DNA from: Haloarcula sp. CBA1127
Lineage (GTDB): Archaea > Halobacteriota > Halobacteria > Halobacteriales > Haloarculaceae
Assembly (NCBI RefSeq): GCF_001485575.1
Contig: NZ_BCNB01000006.1
Span: forward strand, 2,666,001 to 2,730,000
Direction: 5' to 3'
DNA: 64,000 nucleotides
The notes beneath the pieces are model-generated. The model saw only the letters and a program-made list of their open reading frames with translations, was not told the DNA's origin and did not search any database. The position numbers and the translations under genes were made by a program. Shown here piece by piece: positions 17,759-26,569 of the stretch (its first letter is position 1; every line of letters begins with the position of its first letter).

Positions 17759-18933
17759 TCCTTCCCCTTCTCGGCACGCCCGCGGGCCATGAGAAATACG
17801 CCCACGTGCTCTGGTACAGTCTGATTACCCGCCTCCAGTGTAAAGCTATCGCCATCCAGTTCGACGAGGCCGCCGTCGGCCACCTCAACGGTGATATCGT
17901 GGCCCCGGAACGTCTCCGGGACAGGGTCGACCAGCGGGTCGAACGCATCGAGGTCGTCGCGGTCGATACGCTGGACTTCAAGCCCGCTGCCGCCGTGGAG
18001 CGAACCGGGCAGGCGAATGAGCCGGTTCGTGTCCGTCGTCACCGGTTCGTCGATCGGTGCGTTGTCCGCCGCGACGACCTCGTGGAGAAGAATCTTCGCC
18101 AGCTGGTAGAACGCCGGATGCACGTCGATGTTACCGGCCTCTAGCTGCTCGTAGTTCGACCGGGCGGCGTTCAGTGCCGCCGTCGCCTTCCCCTCACCGA
18201 TGCCGTCGTACTCCTGCAGTCGGTCGAGCGCGTCCGCCTCCTCCATCGCGAGCAGGTCGTCGACGACGGCGAGCATATGGCGGTGTGCGCGGGCGCTCCA
18301 GCCGCCTTCCGTTGAGAGCGTCCGCTTCTGTGCCGGACTGGACCGGCCGGCCGTGCCGGCGACGGACTCCTCGTCGACGAGTTCGTCGAACTCCAGACCG
18401 ATGCCGCGGACGTAGTCGACGACCTCCCGGCGCGCGTCCCGCTCCAGATGGCGGATACGCTCGTCACGGACGTGGACGTGGTAGCCCCGGCCACCGGAGA
18501 AGACGACGGTCAGGTCCTCGAAGCCGAAATCGTCTTCCAGAAAGTCGAGCAGCCTGCGCAACGCGTCCTTGCACTTTGCGAGCATCTCGGCGTAGCTGTC
18601 CTCGCCCAGCACTACGGAGGGTAGGTGGTCAGCGTCGAGGTCGAACACGAGGTCAGAGGAGCGCCAGCCCTTGTCCGACATCGTGGAGGCGCTTGGTTCG
18701 TCGTAGCGGCCCGCGGAGAAGTAGACGTGGCGGGGCTTCCGGCGGCCGAGGAAGTCCTCGATCTCGCCGAGGTCCAGCAGCGATCGATGACGGACCATCG
18801 TCTCGCCGGGGCCTTCGGTCCACGGGATGAACCCCCATTCACGTTCGTTCGCGGCCGGCGGCGGCGTTACGGATGCCTGTCGGTAGTGGTCGCCGAACCG
18901 GCCACGGAGGTACGCGCGGGTCCGCTCTTCCAT
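17755..18933 (-). CDS. priS: DNA primase small (catalytic) subunit
   Basis: 392 residues. It synthesises primers with the PriL subunit, which is not in this window. The catalytic acidic motif DLVFDLDADH (Asp98, Asp100) and the nucleotide-binding FSGGRGYHVHVRD are intact. A further acidic residue lies in EVQRIDRDDLDAFDPL. The N-terminal MEERTRAYLRGRFGDHYR is typical of euryarchaeal PriS. It forms a two-gene unit with the GINS gene. Confidence 0.95.
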   Translation of the reverse strand: MEERTRAYLRGRFGDHYRQASVTPPPAANEREWGFIPWTEGPGETMVRHRSLLDLGEIEDFLGRRKPRHVYFSAGRYDEPSASTMSDKGWRSSDLVFDLDADHLPSVVLGEDSYAEMLAKCKDALRRLLDFLEDDFGFEDLTVVFSGGRGYHVHVRDERIRHLERDARREVVDYVRGIGLEFDELVDEESVAGTAGRSSPAQKRTLSTEGGWSARAHRHMLAVVDDLLAMEEADALDRLQEYDGIGEGKATAALNAARSNYEQLEAGNIDVHPAFYQLAKILLHEVVAADNAPIDEPVTTDTNRLIRLPGSLHGGSGLEVQRIDRDDLDAFDPLVDPVPETFRGHDITVEVADGGLVELDGDSFTLEAGNQTVPEHVGVFLMARGRAEKGKE

Positions 18934-18972
18934 CGGCTACCTCGTTGGGGAGGTCCCTTGAAAAGCGTTCGC

Positions 18973-19452
18973 TTAGCCGCGCAGGAACTTCGACAGTTTG
19001 TCGGTAATCGAGTCTTCGCCGAGCTTGAGGTAGTAGGCGTCGCCGCCGTCCTCGTAGTAGTTGTCGATGCGACGCGTAATCTCGAAGCCGATGTGTTTGT
19101 AGAAGCCGATGGCCTCCCGATTCGTCGCCCGAGCGTGGCAGGTCACGCTGCCGTAGTCCTCGGCGACGCGGGCGACGAGTCGCTTGCCGAAGCCGTGGCC
19201 CCTGTACTCGTCACCGACTGCGAGAAAGAGAATGTAGCCGTCGCGTCGAACCGCGGCGAAGCCGATGAGGCGGTCTTTGGAGCGGTCGATGTAGAGATAG
19301 GTGGTCGACCGTCGGTAGGCGTCGCGAAAGAACCCCCGTCGCTGCCGAAGAACGCCGTCGGACTCCCGGATGTCTTCCTTGAGCCGCCACGCCGCGTCGA
19401 CGTGTTCGTCGTCCCCGCGTTCGACGATCTGTGTCTCGATGTTGACGCTCAC
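18973..19452 (-). CDS. GNAT-family N-acetyltransferase
   Basis: 160 residues from a GTG at 19452, about 25 bases below a TATA-like ATTATAT on the reverse strand. The open frame continues upstream to 19560 but crosses that promoter. The acetyl-CoA-binding motif A is VGDEYRGHGFGKRLVARV; motif B follows in ATNREAIGFYKHIGFEITRR. This is the layout of RimI-like single-domain GNATs. The acceptor is unknown. The gene lies 40 bases upstream of priS on the same strand but probably has its own promoter. Confidence 0.85.
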   Translation of the reverse strand: MSVNIETQIVERGDDEHVDAAWRLKEDIRESDGVLRQRRGFFRDAYRRSTTYLYIDRSKDRLIGFAAVRRDGYILFLAVGDEYRGHGFGKRLVARVAEDYGSVTCHARATNREAIGFYKHIGFEITRRIDNYYEDGGDAYYLKLGEDSITDKLSKFLRG

Positions 19453-19572
19453 TGCCGTATAAGTAGTGGAGGCGTGGATATAATTCCACCGCCTACAGAG
19501 AGGGGTGTCTAAGCGTCCAGTTCCACGGACCGGACGAACAGGATTAGGTAGATAGCGCACGAATTCTCAGGT

Positions 19573-20667
19573 ATGGACACGCGTATCCCGAGTCTCGCCG
19601 GAACTATCGCGCTCGTTCTCACTCTCTTTCCGCGACCCGCGGCGGCACACGTCGACTACGTGACCGAGGGGCCGGGCGAGGCCCTCGACGCGGTGGCGTT
19701 TGCGATATCCGTGCTGTCGAACCCGGTGAACGCGGCCGTTTTCGGTATCTCGGGAGTGGCCGTGACCGTCGGCCTCGCCACGTACCTCTGGGTTCGGCCG
19801 ACGATTACGGACATCGTCATCCTTCGGGACGTACTCGTTGGCTACTCGGACCTCGTCCCGTGGATGCTCCGGCTCAGCGTGGGGCTACCACTCGTCGGTG
19901 CCGGATTTCAGGGATACCTGTTCGCCCCGACAGTGACGTTTGACCCGACCACGAACCCGCTCGTCCGTGCCCTGTTTATCGGGCTGGGGTTCACGCTCCT
20001 GTTCGGACTTGCGACCCGTATCGTCACGACGATTGGGCTGGTGACCTACGGATGGGCACTGACCATCGATCCAAGCGTCGTTCTCGCTATGGAGTACGTG
20101 CCGGCGTTTCTGGCACTGTTGATTCTGGGTGGTGGCCGCCCGAGCGCGGACCATATGCTTCAGCAGGTCGCCAGCACCGACGGGACCTACTACGGCCGTG
20201 TCGACCCGGTCCACTATCTCAAGGGATTTCTCGACTCGGCGACGGCACCGTACCGCGAGTACGTCCCGGTCATCGTCCGGGTCGGCATGGGCGTGACGTT
20301 CATTTACCTCGGACTGTTCCAGAAGCTCGCCGAACCCGGCCAGGCGCTCCTGGTCGTCGAAAAGTACAACCTCACCGCCGTCGTCCCCGTGGACCCTGGG
20401 ATGTGGGTGCTCGGGGCCGGCCTGACCGAGATGCTGGTCGGGCTGGTGTTGATCTTTGGCTTCATGACTCGCGGGGCTGCAGCCGTCTCCTTTGTCCTGT
20501 TTACCACGACGCTGTTCGGCCTGCCGGACGACCCGGTACTCGCGCACATCACGCTGTTCGGAATGGCCTCGGCGGTGTTCACGATGGGTGCCGGACCGCT
20601 CTCGTTCGATAACTGGTTCGGTCGGCCGGCACAGAGCAACCGGGAGACCGTCGCTTCGGTGGACTGA
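19573..20667 (+). CDS. polytopic membrane protein with C-terminal DoxX domain
   Basis: 364 residues. A signal-like N-terminal helix (PSLAGTIALVLTLFPRPAAA) may be cleaved. About nine further membrane helices follow. The C-terminal 130 residues match DoxX (VPVIVRVGMGVTFIYLGLF, QKLAEPGQALLVVEKYNL, then GAGLTEMLVGLVLIFGFMTR). DoxX proteins are linked to quinone or thiol redox chemistry in some organisms, but the function here cannot be assigned. The N-terminal half is not recognised. Confidence 0.75.
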   Translation: MDTRIPSLAGTIALVLTLFPRPAAAHVDYVTEGPGEALDAVAFAISVLSNPVNAAVFGISGVAVTVGLATYLWVRPTITDIVILRDVLVGYSDLVPWMLRLSVGLPLVGAGFQGYLFAPTVTFDPTTNPLVRALFIGLGFTLLFGLATRIVTTIGLVTYGWALTIDPSVVLAMEYVPAFLALLILGGGRPSADHMLQQVASTDGTYYGRVDPVHYLKGFLDSATAPYREYVPVIVRVGMGVTFIYLGLFQKLAEPGQALLVVEKYNLTAVVPVDPGMWVLGAGLTEMLVGLVLIFGFMTRGAAAVSFVLFTTTLFGLPDDPVLAHITLFGMASAVFTMGAGPLSFDNWFGRPAQSNRETVASVD

Positions 20668-20680
20668 GCAGTCTTACAGG

Positions 20681-21112
20681 TCAGTTCGCGCCGTCCCACT
20701 GATCCAGCTGGGTCCGGTTCCCACTCGCGTTGTGGTATATCGTGATTGTATCCCGGGCGCCTACGCGCCGTTGGTAGGCGTTACCGCTGCTCAACTGTGC
20801 GATATCGCCAGGGCCGATCATCGCGTCGGGCTCGCGGTTCGCCAGCTGCGCCCAGGTGACCGTTCTGCTCGGCCCTTCGAATTCGACGTTCCCAGCTTCG
20901 AACTCGTCGCCGCGAGCGTGTGTGACGATGAGCAGTTCGTTGTCCTCGACGTAGTCGTAGCTGAAGTTCGCCTGCGGGCCACCACCGTCGTCGTCCTCGA
21001 TGACGAGGACGTTCAGCCCGACGATAGCCGTCACGAGTAGCGTTAGCCCGACGAGTACGGCGACGCCGATGCCCTCTGTCATCCCGACCGTCTCAGTCCT
21101 GAACCGTCCCAT
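20681..21112 (-). CDS. pilin-like (archaeal type IV pilin N-domain) protein
   Basis: 143 residues. After a short charged leader (MGRFRTETVGM), a hydrophobic helix (EGIGVAVLVGLTLLVTAIVG) resembles the assembly helix of archaeal type IV pilins and archaellins. An acidic beta-rich domain follows (ANFSYDYVEDNELLIVTHA), as in the family formerly called DUF1628. Secretion and assembly through the PilB/PilC machinery are inferred; no pilus-assembly genes are adjacent. It converges with the DoxX gene, 13 bases between stops. Confidence 0.72.
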   Translation of the reverse strand: MGRFRTETVGMTEGIGVAVLVGLTLLVTAIVGLNVLVIEDDDGGGPQANFSYDYVEDNELLIVTHARGDEFEAGNVEFEGPSRTVTWAQLANREPDAMIGPGDIAQLSSGNAYQRRVGARDTITIYHNASGNRTQLDQWDGAN

Positions 21113-21202
21113 AGCCGTCTATCAGCCCTAATGTGAGACGGCGTTAAATGCTGTTCGACGGCGAGGGGAAGACACATATCGGTTCAACTCACAGCCACCG
21201 GT

Positions 21203-22054
21203 ATGATAGACGAGACTGTCGAGGAGATCTCGGAGATGCAGACTCACAGTTCCTCCGTGGTCGCAGTCAAAGCCGCTCAGGCGCTCCGGGACCTGACTGA
21301 CAGGGAGTACCCGACGGTTGAGGATTACCTCCGCTCGCTCGACCGGAACAGCAGCGCCCTCCGGCGGGCGAACCCCTCCCATGCCTCCCTCCATACGACC
21401 CAGCACCGGATCGTGAACGCCGTCTCGGACGCGGAGCCAGACGACGTGGCGACCGCCAAGGACCTGACTAACGAGGCTATCGACGACGTTATCGACTCGG
21501 TGGAGTCGTCAAAAGACCGCGCCGCTGCCCGCGCCGTGTCGGAGATCGCTGATGACGACGTGCTGTTGACACATGACTTCTCATCGACAGTCCTTGCAGC
21601 CATCGACGATGCCATCGAGGCCGGCCACAGCTTCGAGGTGTACGTGACGGAGTCCCGACCACGCTTCCTCGGCCGAAAGATGACGCGCCACCTCTCCGAC
21701 CGGGACGGGGTCGACGTGACGCTCATCGTCGACAGCGCCGCCGGCCACTTCATGCCAGAGGTCGACCGCGTGCTCGTCGGCATGGACTGCATCGTCGACG
21801 ACACGCTGTACAACCGCATCGGCACGTATCCGATTGCGACGGCGGCGGCGGACAACGACGTTCCGGTGACGGTCGTCGGGGCCGCCGCGAAATACGTCGA
21901 CGGGGCTTTCGCCTTCGAAAACGAGATTCGCTCACCGTCGGAGGTCCTCCGGGAGCCGGCAGACGGATTCGAAGTCGCGAACCCAGCCTACGACGCCACG
22001 CCGACGCACCTGCTGGATACGGTTGTCACTGACGACGGTGTCCACGAGTACTGA
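21203..22054 (+). CDS. eIF2B alpha / ribose-1,5-bisphosphate isomerase family protein lacking the catalytic Cys
   Basis: 283 residues. A helical N-domain is followed by a Rossmann-like isomerase core: VLLTHDFSSTVLAAIDDAI, VYVTESRPRFLGRKM, VDSAAGHFMPEVDRVLVGMD and IGTYPIATAAADNDVPV. In verified ribose-1,5-bisphosphate isomerases and MtnA the loop reads THC, and the cysteine is catalytic. Here it reads THD (Asp125). The second catalytic acid is kept (Asp195 in VGMDCIV). The protein is also ~40 residues shorter than the Thermococcus enzyme. It may be a non-catalytic family member or use a changed mechanism; the AMP-degradation role is therefore uncertain. Confidence 0.8.
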   Translation: MIDETVEEISEMQTHSSSVVAVKAAQALRDLTDREYPTVEDYLRSLDRNSSALRRANPSHASLHTTQHRIVNAVSDAEPDDVATAKDLTNEAIDDVIDSVESSKDRAAARAVSEIADDDVLLTHDFSSTVLAAIDDAIEAGHSFEVYVTESRPRFLGRKMTRHLSDRDGVDVTLIVDSAAGHFMPEVDRVLVGMDCIVDDTLYNRIGTYPIATAAADNDVPVTVVGAAAKYVDGAFAFENEIRSPSEVLREPADGFEVANPAYDATPTHLLDTVVTDDGVHEY

Positions 22055-22160
22055 GACGAACCGCTGTACGTTCGTTCCGGTATCACTGTCCAGCAAGACG
22101 AGTCCCGGTAACGGAACGCGGGCTCGAAGATTCTTGTTGCTGGCCGTAAAGAAGCCAGAT

Positions 22161-22382
22161 ATGGACGACACCGCCCTCCTTCGTCAAACCATCCGCCGGT
22201 GTACCGCCGTACTCGTTGCAACGCTTGCCACTGTTGGTGTGAGTCTGCAGAGTCCTTCAGAAGCGAGTTTCTTGCTCATACTGGCCACCGCCTCAGTGGT
22301 GTATCTCGCCGTGGGGTTCATCAAAGTGAAGCCGCCTGCTGAAAACCCTGAAAGTTCCGCGTCTACAGAGGACGAGAGGTAA
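22161..22382 (+). CDS. small membrane protein, two helices
   Basis: 73 residues from the ATG at 22161; a longer frame from 22023 is rejected because it overlaps the preceding gene and has non-acidic composition. Two hydrophobic segments (CTAVLVATLATVGVSLQS and SFLLILATASVVYLAVGFI) are followed by a charged, Ser/Glu-rich tail. It converges with the zinc-ribbon gene. Function unknown. Confidence 0.6.
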   Translation: MDDTALLRQTIRRCTAVLVATLATVGVSLQSPSEASFLLILATASVVYLAVGFIKVKPPAENPESSASTEDER

Positions 22383-22391
22383 ATACGTACT

Positions 22392-22586
22392 CTACCGCTG
22401 TTGGACGACGGTGTCACACTTGGGACACCGGAGCTGTAAACTGTTCTCGGTTGCTTCAGTGGTCCAGTCGCCCGTGACTGCACTCTCGTGACCGCAGTCG
22501 GGACAAAACAGTGATGTCTTGGACCGCGCCTGTGGTGGTGGATCTGAATCGACCGCGCTGGTCGTGTAGATTTCGGTGGAGGTCAT
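22392..22586 (-). CDS. small zinc-ribbon protein
   Basis: 64 residues from the ATG at 22586. Two zinc knuckles, CPDCGHES and CPKCDTVVQQR at the very C-terminus, frame a short strand region (TEATENSLQLR). It belongs to the abundant haloarchaeal class of one-zinc micro-proteins of unknown role. Confidence 0.7.
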   Translation of the reverse strand: MTSTEIYTTSAVDSDPPPQARSKTSLFCPDCGHESAVTGDWTTEATENSLQLRCPKCDTVVQQR

Positions 22587-22654
22587 CAAAGAAAAGAACG
22601 TGCTGTAGGCTCAAAAATGTGTCGGCAGAATGTTTGATTGTTCACGCACAATGT

Positions 22655-22714
22655 GGAATTAGTATAGTTTTAATTCCCGAAAATGTGGATGAGTGTCCCC
22701 ATTATTAGGAATTA
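22655..22714. repeat. AT-rich spacer with alternating GGAATTA / TAATTCC repeats
   Basis: GGAATTA (22655-22661), TAATTCC (22671-22677) and GGAATTA (22708-22714) form overlapping inverted repeats in a clearly AT-rich stretch. The last copy covers the stop codon of the decayed PAC2 gene. It could be an operator, a transcription end or scar sequence; nothing decides between these. Confidence 0.4.
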
Positions 22715-23200
22715 TATGTACATTCGATCATCCAGAAGTGAGTCGGTATCGGCAGCGTCCATCCGTTCTGCGAGCGCCTGATAGTGGGCCTCGATGTTTG
22801 CGGCGAAGGCCTCCAGCGGGCCGGTGTCGATCTGGATCGCATGGGTCGCTTTCAGCGCAGTGAGCAGTCTGATCGCGGCTGCGGCGTCGGGCGCTTGCGG
22901 ATGTGTCGGTGTCGTCAAGATACGCTTCCTGATACGCTGGCGTTGCGATGTAGAACGGGGCGTGGTCGTCCGGGCCGTGCGCGATGGGGACGCCGGTGAG
23001 CATCGTAATGTTCGAAACGTCCAGTTCTCTCCCGGCGGTCCCGGCGTCCGCAGATGGCCGATTTCGCGCATCGACTCCTGGTCGGCCAGATAATCGACGG
23101 GCGTGAGGCCGGCCAGGTCGTACTCAGAGACACCGACTGCCAGCGTATCGACCGGTGGTCGGTCGTCCGAGAGGACCACCGAGATGTCATCGGAAGAGAT
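22712..23200 (-). pseudogene. decayed PAC2-family (proteasome-assembly-chaperone-like) gene
   Basis: Three family-like blocks appear in order on the reverse strand but in different frames. An N-terminal block, GVSEYDLAGLTPVDYLADQ (about 23130-23070), is followed after a loss by GVPIAHGPDDHAPFYIAT (about 22995-22940) in another frame. A C-terminal block, DAAAAIRLLTALKATHAIQ then GPLEAFAANIEAHYQALAER (about 22890-22760), returns to the first frame. Intact haloarchaeal homologues, as I remember them, are about 240 residues; here roughly 70 and 30 residues are missing between the blocks. Two internal deletions with frame changes therefore make it non-functional. Family assignment is from memory. 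Confidence 0.62.
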
Positions 23201-23276
23201 ATTTTTCGGACGGGACGCGAGGGCTAAGTGGTTCGGGAGGGGAACCCTTTTCTCGCGGCGGTGTCGAATCCATGTC

Positions 23277-24326
23277 ATGCGTTTTGGCCTCGTCTGGCCC
23301 TTGCAGACACCCACACCGACACCGACCGAAACTGCGACCGAAGTGGCAACCGACATCGGCGGGCTGTTGCCCTTCGATATCCCGATGTGGGTGGTAAACA
23401 TCGGGGAATCCCTGATCGTCATCGGGCTGGCAATCGTCGTTTCCCGCGTTCTCGTTCGTCTTCTGGGTCGGCGCGTCGCTCAGCAGTTCCGGCGGCCAAG
23501 TCTCACTCGAACAGCCCTTCGCGGCATCCGTGCCGGTGTGTACATCTTCGCGTTGCTAACCATTCTGGGCATTTACGGTCTGCAACTAGGCGATATCGCA
23601 CTCTCCGTCACGGTGTTTTCTGCCGTGGTTGGTGTCGTGCTAGCCCCGATTCTCGGGGGTCTGATCTCTGGCGTCTTCTTGCTGGCTGACCAGCCATACG
23701 AGATCGGAGATATGATTGAACTCGTCGACACCGGCCAGCGAGGGTTCGTCGAGGACATCACGCTCAGACACACAAAGATATTCACCCTCGACAATACGTT
23801 TCTCGTCATCCCCAACGGGGAGATTCGCCAGCGAGATGTCGTCAACTACTCGGCGGAGGACTCACGGACGCGGCTGTCGCTCGACGTAATGGTCACCTAC
23901 GAGAGTGACATCGCCGTCGCGCGGAGCCTCACCGAAGCGGCGGCCCGAGAAGTGGATAACGTCATCTCCGGCGGGCCGGACATCCGCGTCGGTGCAGCCC
24001 GGTATCCCGCTTCGCCGACGGTGTATATCAACAATTTCGCCGACCACGGCGTGTTGCTGACACTCCGGTACTGGGTGACCGAACCGTACAAACTGCTCGC
24101 TGCCCGCTCGAGAGTCCAGACGAACGTCTGGCGACGGCTCGAGGACGCAAACGTCGAGATCGCGTACCCCCACTCGCATCTGTACTTCGACGACACCAGC
24201 GGGGAGATGAACGTCTCACTCAACGACGGACTGAGCGGACTGAACAACGGTGGCCGGAGCCACGCAGCCACCGGTGACTCGCCCGTCCCGCCGCGTCAGG
24301 ATCCTGATGAACTCGGCGACGAGTGA
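23277..24326 (+). CDS. MscS-type mechanosensitive ion channel
   Basis: 349 residues from the ATG at 23277; the frame extends upstream over the pseudogene but is not coding there. Three or more N-terminal helices are followed by the pore helix and MscS beta domain: VTVFSAVVGVVLAPILGGLI, then DQPYEIGDMIEL, FVEDITLRHTKIFTLDN and FLVIPNGEIRQRDVVNYS. The C-terminal alpha/beta part and an acidic, Pro-rich tail complete it. It should act as an osmotic safety valve in the membrane. The last 31 bases overlap the opposing Usp gene. Confidence 0.92.
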   Translation: MRFGLVWPLQTPTPTPTETATEVATDIGGLLPFDIPMWVVNIGESLIVIGLAIVVSRVLVRLLGRRVAQQFRRPSLTRTALRGIRAGVYIFALLTILGIYGLQLGDIALSVTVFSAVVGVVLAPILGGLISGVFLLADQPYEIGDMIELVDTGQRGFVEDITLRHTKIFTLDNTFLVIPNGEIRQRDVVNYSAEDSRTRLSLDVMVTYESDIAVARSLTEAAAREVDNVISGGPDIRVGAARYPASPTVYINNFADHGVLLTLRYWVTEPYKLLAARSRVQTNVWRRLEDANVEIAYPHSHLYFDDTSGEMNVSLNDGLSGLNNGGRSHAATGDSPVPPRQDPDELGDE

Positions 24327-24742
24327 CGGCTGGACTGGGCATCCGGCTGGGCGGTGACGATTTCGCAGTCGAGTTCCTCGCGAAGGAACTGTTCGACATC
24401 GGGGTCGTCGACCAGCCGACGGATCATCTGCCGCCAGCGACTCGCCTGTTTGCTCCCGATGACGACGATATCGGCGTCCTGTGCGGCGACCTCGTCGAGG
24501 ATCGTCTCTTCGACGAGCATCCCCGACCGGACGACGTACCGCGTCCGCGGGACGTGACCGAACGACTGCTCGACGGCACGTTTGAGTTCCGTCCGGTCGA
24601 CCCGGTGGCTGTTCTGATAGAGGTTCACGTGGAGGACGGTGAGGTCCGCGTCCTCCTCGTCGGCGATCTGAATGGCCTCCGCAAGCGTGGCTCGGGAGTT
24701 CTCCGAGAGCGGGTATCTGACTGGGACGACGACCTGTGGCAT
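24296..24742 (-). CDS. universal stress protein (UspA family)
   Basis: 148 residues, single Usp domain. The N-terminus (VVVPVRYPLSENSRATLAEA) and ADIVVIGSKQASRW represent the start and the beta-strand before the usual ATP loop; the canonical G-x2-G-x9-G-S/T is changed to GSKQASRWRQM, so ATP binding is doubtful. The C-terminal 12 residues are Ser/Pro rich and overlap the MscS gene on the other strand. Confidence 0.85.
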   Translation of the reverse strand: MPQVVVPVRYPLSENSRATLAEAIQIADEEDADLTVLHVNLYQNSHRVDRTELKRAVEQSFGHVPRTRYVVRSGMLVEETILDEVAAQDADIVVIGSKQASRWRQMIRRLVDDPDVEQFLREELDCEIVTAQPDAQSSRHSSPSSSGS

Positions 24743-24774
24743 CGGCGAGATGTACCGTGCCGAGGTTTAAATCG

Positions 24775-26133
24775 CTAGCGGCGAGTGAGTCGTCCATCGA
24801 CCGCCGGGGCGATCTCCGTCTGGCGGACGTAGTCGGCCAGCGCCTCGTACTGCACGTCGGCGACACTGACCCGGTGAGACTCGGTCAGAACCGGGAACTC
24901 CCGCTCAGTGTAGTAGAGGTAGTTGCTCGTCGCGAGCGTGTACGTCTCGGTGTCGCGTACCGGTCGCCCATCGACCCGTAGCCGCTCGATGGTCTGTGTA
25001 TCATCGTTCCAGACCAGTTCGACGCCGCTGAAGTGGGCGTGCCACCAGTCCGACTCTCCGAACGCGACCTGTTGCCCGCTCCCCTGTCGACACAGCGTCC
25101 GGAGCTCCGCGCCCGTCAGTTCGGCGACGGTCAGTGGCTCCTCGAAGGGGACGACAGAAACCATATCGGCGACTGTCAGCGCGCCGTCGAGCGGGACCGT
25201 GTCATTCCGGAGGCCGCCGCTGTTCTGGAGGCCCACGTCCGCGCCTGTCGCCCACCGGTACGCGTCCGCGACGAGGTTGCCGAGGCGGCACTCGCCGCCG
25301 TAGGTCGTCTCCCGGCTCCGGTCCAGCGGCTCGTTTACGTGCCCGACGACCTCGTCGAGTCCCGCAGCCGAGAGTCTGTCCTCGAGAGCCCCTGCAACGC
25401 GGTCGTCGACGGGGCCGTCGGCTGTCTCGCGGAACTCCGCGGTCGGTTCCGGCCCGCCAAGATCGACCTCGACGACGGTCTTGCCGTTGGCTCCCGGTCT
25501 GGTGAGCAGTGTGCCGGCAACGCGGTCGATGCGGCGCTCGTGGACGTGCCCGCCGAGGATGACGTCCACGTTGCAGGTGCGGGCCAGTTCCTCGTCAGTA
25601 CGCCCCAGGTGTGAGAGCACGACAATAACGTCGGCCCCGTCCGCTCGAAGCGCGGTGGCCGCCTCGCTGACAGCCTCGAACGGATCCGTGAACGTCAGCG
25701 TCGTCGCCTGTGGGTTGGCCGACGCGGTATCGGGGTCGGTCACACCGACAAATCCGACCTGCACCCCGTCGACGGTCCGACTCGCCCACGGCCGGGTCAG
25801 TCGTCGGGCGAACCGCTCGCCGTCCTGTTCGACGTTCGCAGTCAGCCACGTCTGTGGGGACCTGGCGATGATGTCCCGCGTCGCGTCGAGGCCGTGGTCG
25901 AAGTCGTGGTTCCCCAGCGTCTCAAACGCGGGCGTCAGCGCGGTGAAGAGGTCGAGCGACTGCTCGCCGTCGGTGACCAGCGACAGCACCCCCGGCCCGG
26001 TGTTGTCCCCGGTGCCGACCACCAGCGCATCCGGGCCGTCAGCGGCGGCCACTGTCCCCGCAAACCGCCCGATTCGCTCAGGTGTATCGTACGCTTTCTC
26101 CACGTCGGAGTACTGAATTATCCGGGGACTCAC
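24775..26133 (-). CDS. 5'-nucleotidase / 2',3'-cyclic phosphodiesterase family metallophosphoesterase
   Basis: 452 residues. The N-terminal metallophosphatase domain holds VVGTGDNTGPG, ETLGNHDFDHG, VVLSHLGRTDEELA and ILGGHVHERR, all metal-ligand motifs of the UshA/CpdB family. The C-terminal 5'-nucleotidase domain has GECRLGNLVADAYRWATG, GLQNSGGLRND and VVPFEEPLTVAELTG. Family members are usually exported, but this one begins MSPRIIQYSDVEKAYDTP with no signal peptide or lipobox, so it should act in the cytoplasm. Likely substrates are nucleoside monophosphates or related phosphates. Confidence 0.9.
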   Translation of the reverse strand: MSPRIIQYSDVEKAYDTPERIGRFAGTVAAADGPDALVVGTGDNTGPGVLSLVTDGEQSLDLFTALTPAFETLGNHDFDHGLDATRDIIARSPQTWLTANVEQDGERFARRLTRPWASRTVDGVQVGFVGVTDPDTASANPQATTLTFTDPFEAVSEAATALRADGADVIVVLSHLGRTDEELARTCNVDVILGGHVHERRIDRVAGTLLTRPGANGKTVVEVDLGGPEPTAEFRETADGPVDDRVAGALEDRLSAAGLDEVVGHVNEPLDRSRETTYGGECRLGNLVADAYRWATGADVGLQNSGGLRNDTVPLDGALTVADMVSVVPFEEPLTVAELTGAELRTLCRQGSGQQVAFGESDWWHAHFSGVELVWNDDTQTIERLRVDGRPVRDTETYTLATSNYLYYTEREFPVLTESHRVSVADVQYEALADYVRQTEIAPAVDGRLTRR

Positions 26134-26205
26134 ACCCGCAGTTCAGGGGGACCAGCGACTAATGGTTTCCGCAGTGATTTAGCCGCTGGCGCGTCATGCG
26201 TCCGT

Positions 26206-26445
26206 ATGGACGCACTCGACGGTCCCGACGGAGAGACGCTGTACGTCGACCGGAGCGACGGCGACACCGGTACCAAAGGCGCGTTTTACGTCGTCTACCG
26301 CGACGCCGACCGCGAGCGTCGCTGGGGCTACTTCTGTAGCAACTGCGAGACGTTCAACAACGCGATGGACTCGATGGGCCGAATCCGCTGTAACGACTGT
26401 TCGAACCTCCGTAAGGCCGAGGAGTGGGACGCGGCCCACGAGTAA
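26206..26445 (+). CDS. small zinc-finger protein (DUF5816-like)
   Basis: 79 residues from the ATG at 26206; the open frame upstream is antisense to the nucleotidase and its promoter. Zinc-type knuckles CSNCETFNNAMD and CNDCSNL are joined by a conserved DSMGRIRCN. The N-terminal half is beta-rich (GAFYVVYRDADRERRWGYF). The family is haloarchaeal and uncharacterised. Confidence 0.75.
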   Translation: MDALDGPDGETLYVDRSDGDTGTKGAFYVVYRDADRERRWGYFCSNCETFNNAMDSMGRIRCNDCSNLRKAEEWDAAHE

Positions 26446-26569
26446 CAGTCCGATCCGGGTGACAGACCCGCGCTGTTCTGCGTGTTTCGACGGCTGTGTC
26501 GCCGGCCGAACTGTCAGCCACATAGCTAGTGGGAACGTTTATCAGATAGCCGGTGGTACTGACTCTCAG

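Noticed and set aside
23103..23276. Upstream extension of the MscS channel
   Set aside because: The frame is open but runs antisense through the pseudogene, has no hydrophobic or acidic pattern, and the ATG at 23277 directly precedes the typical N-terminus.
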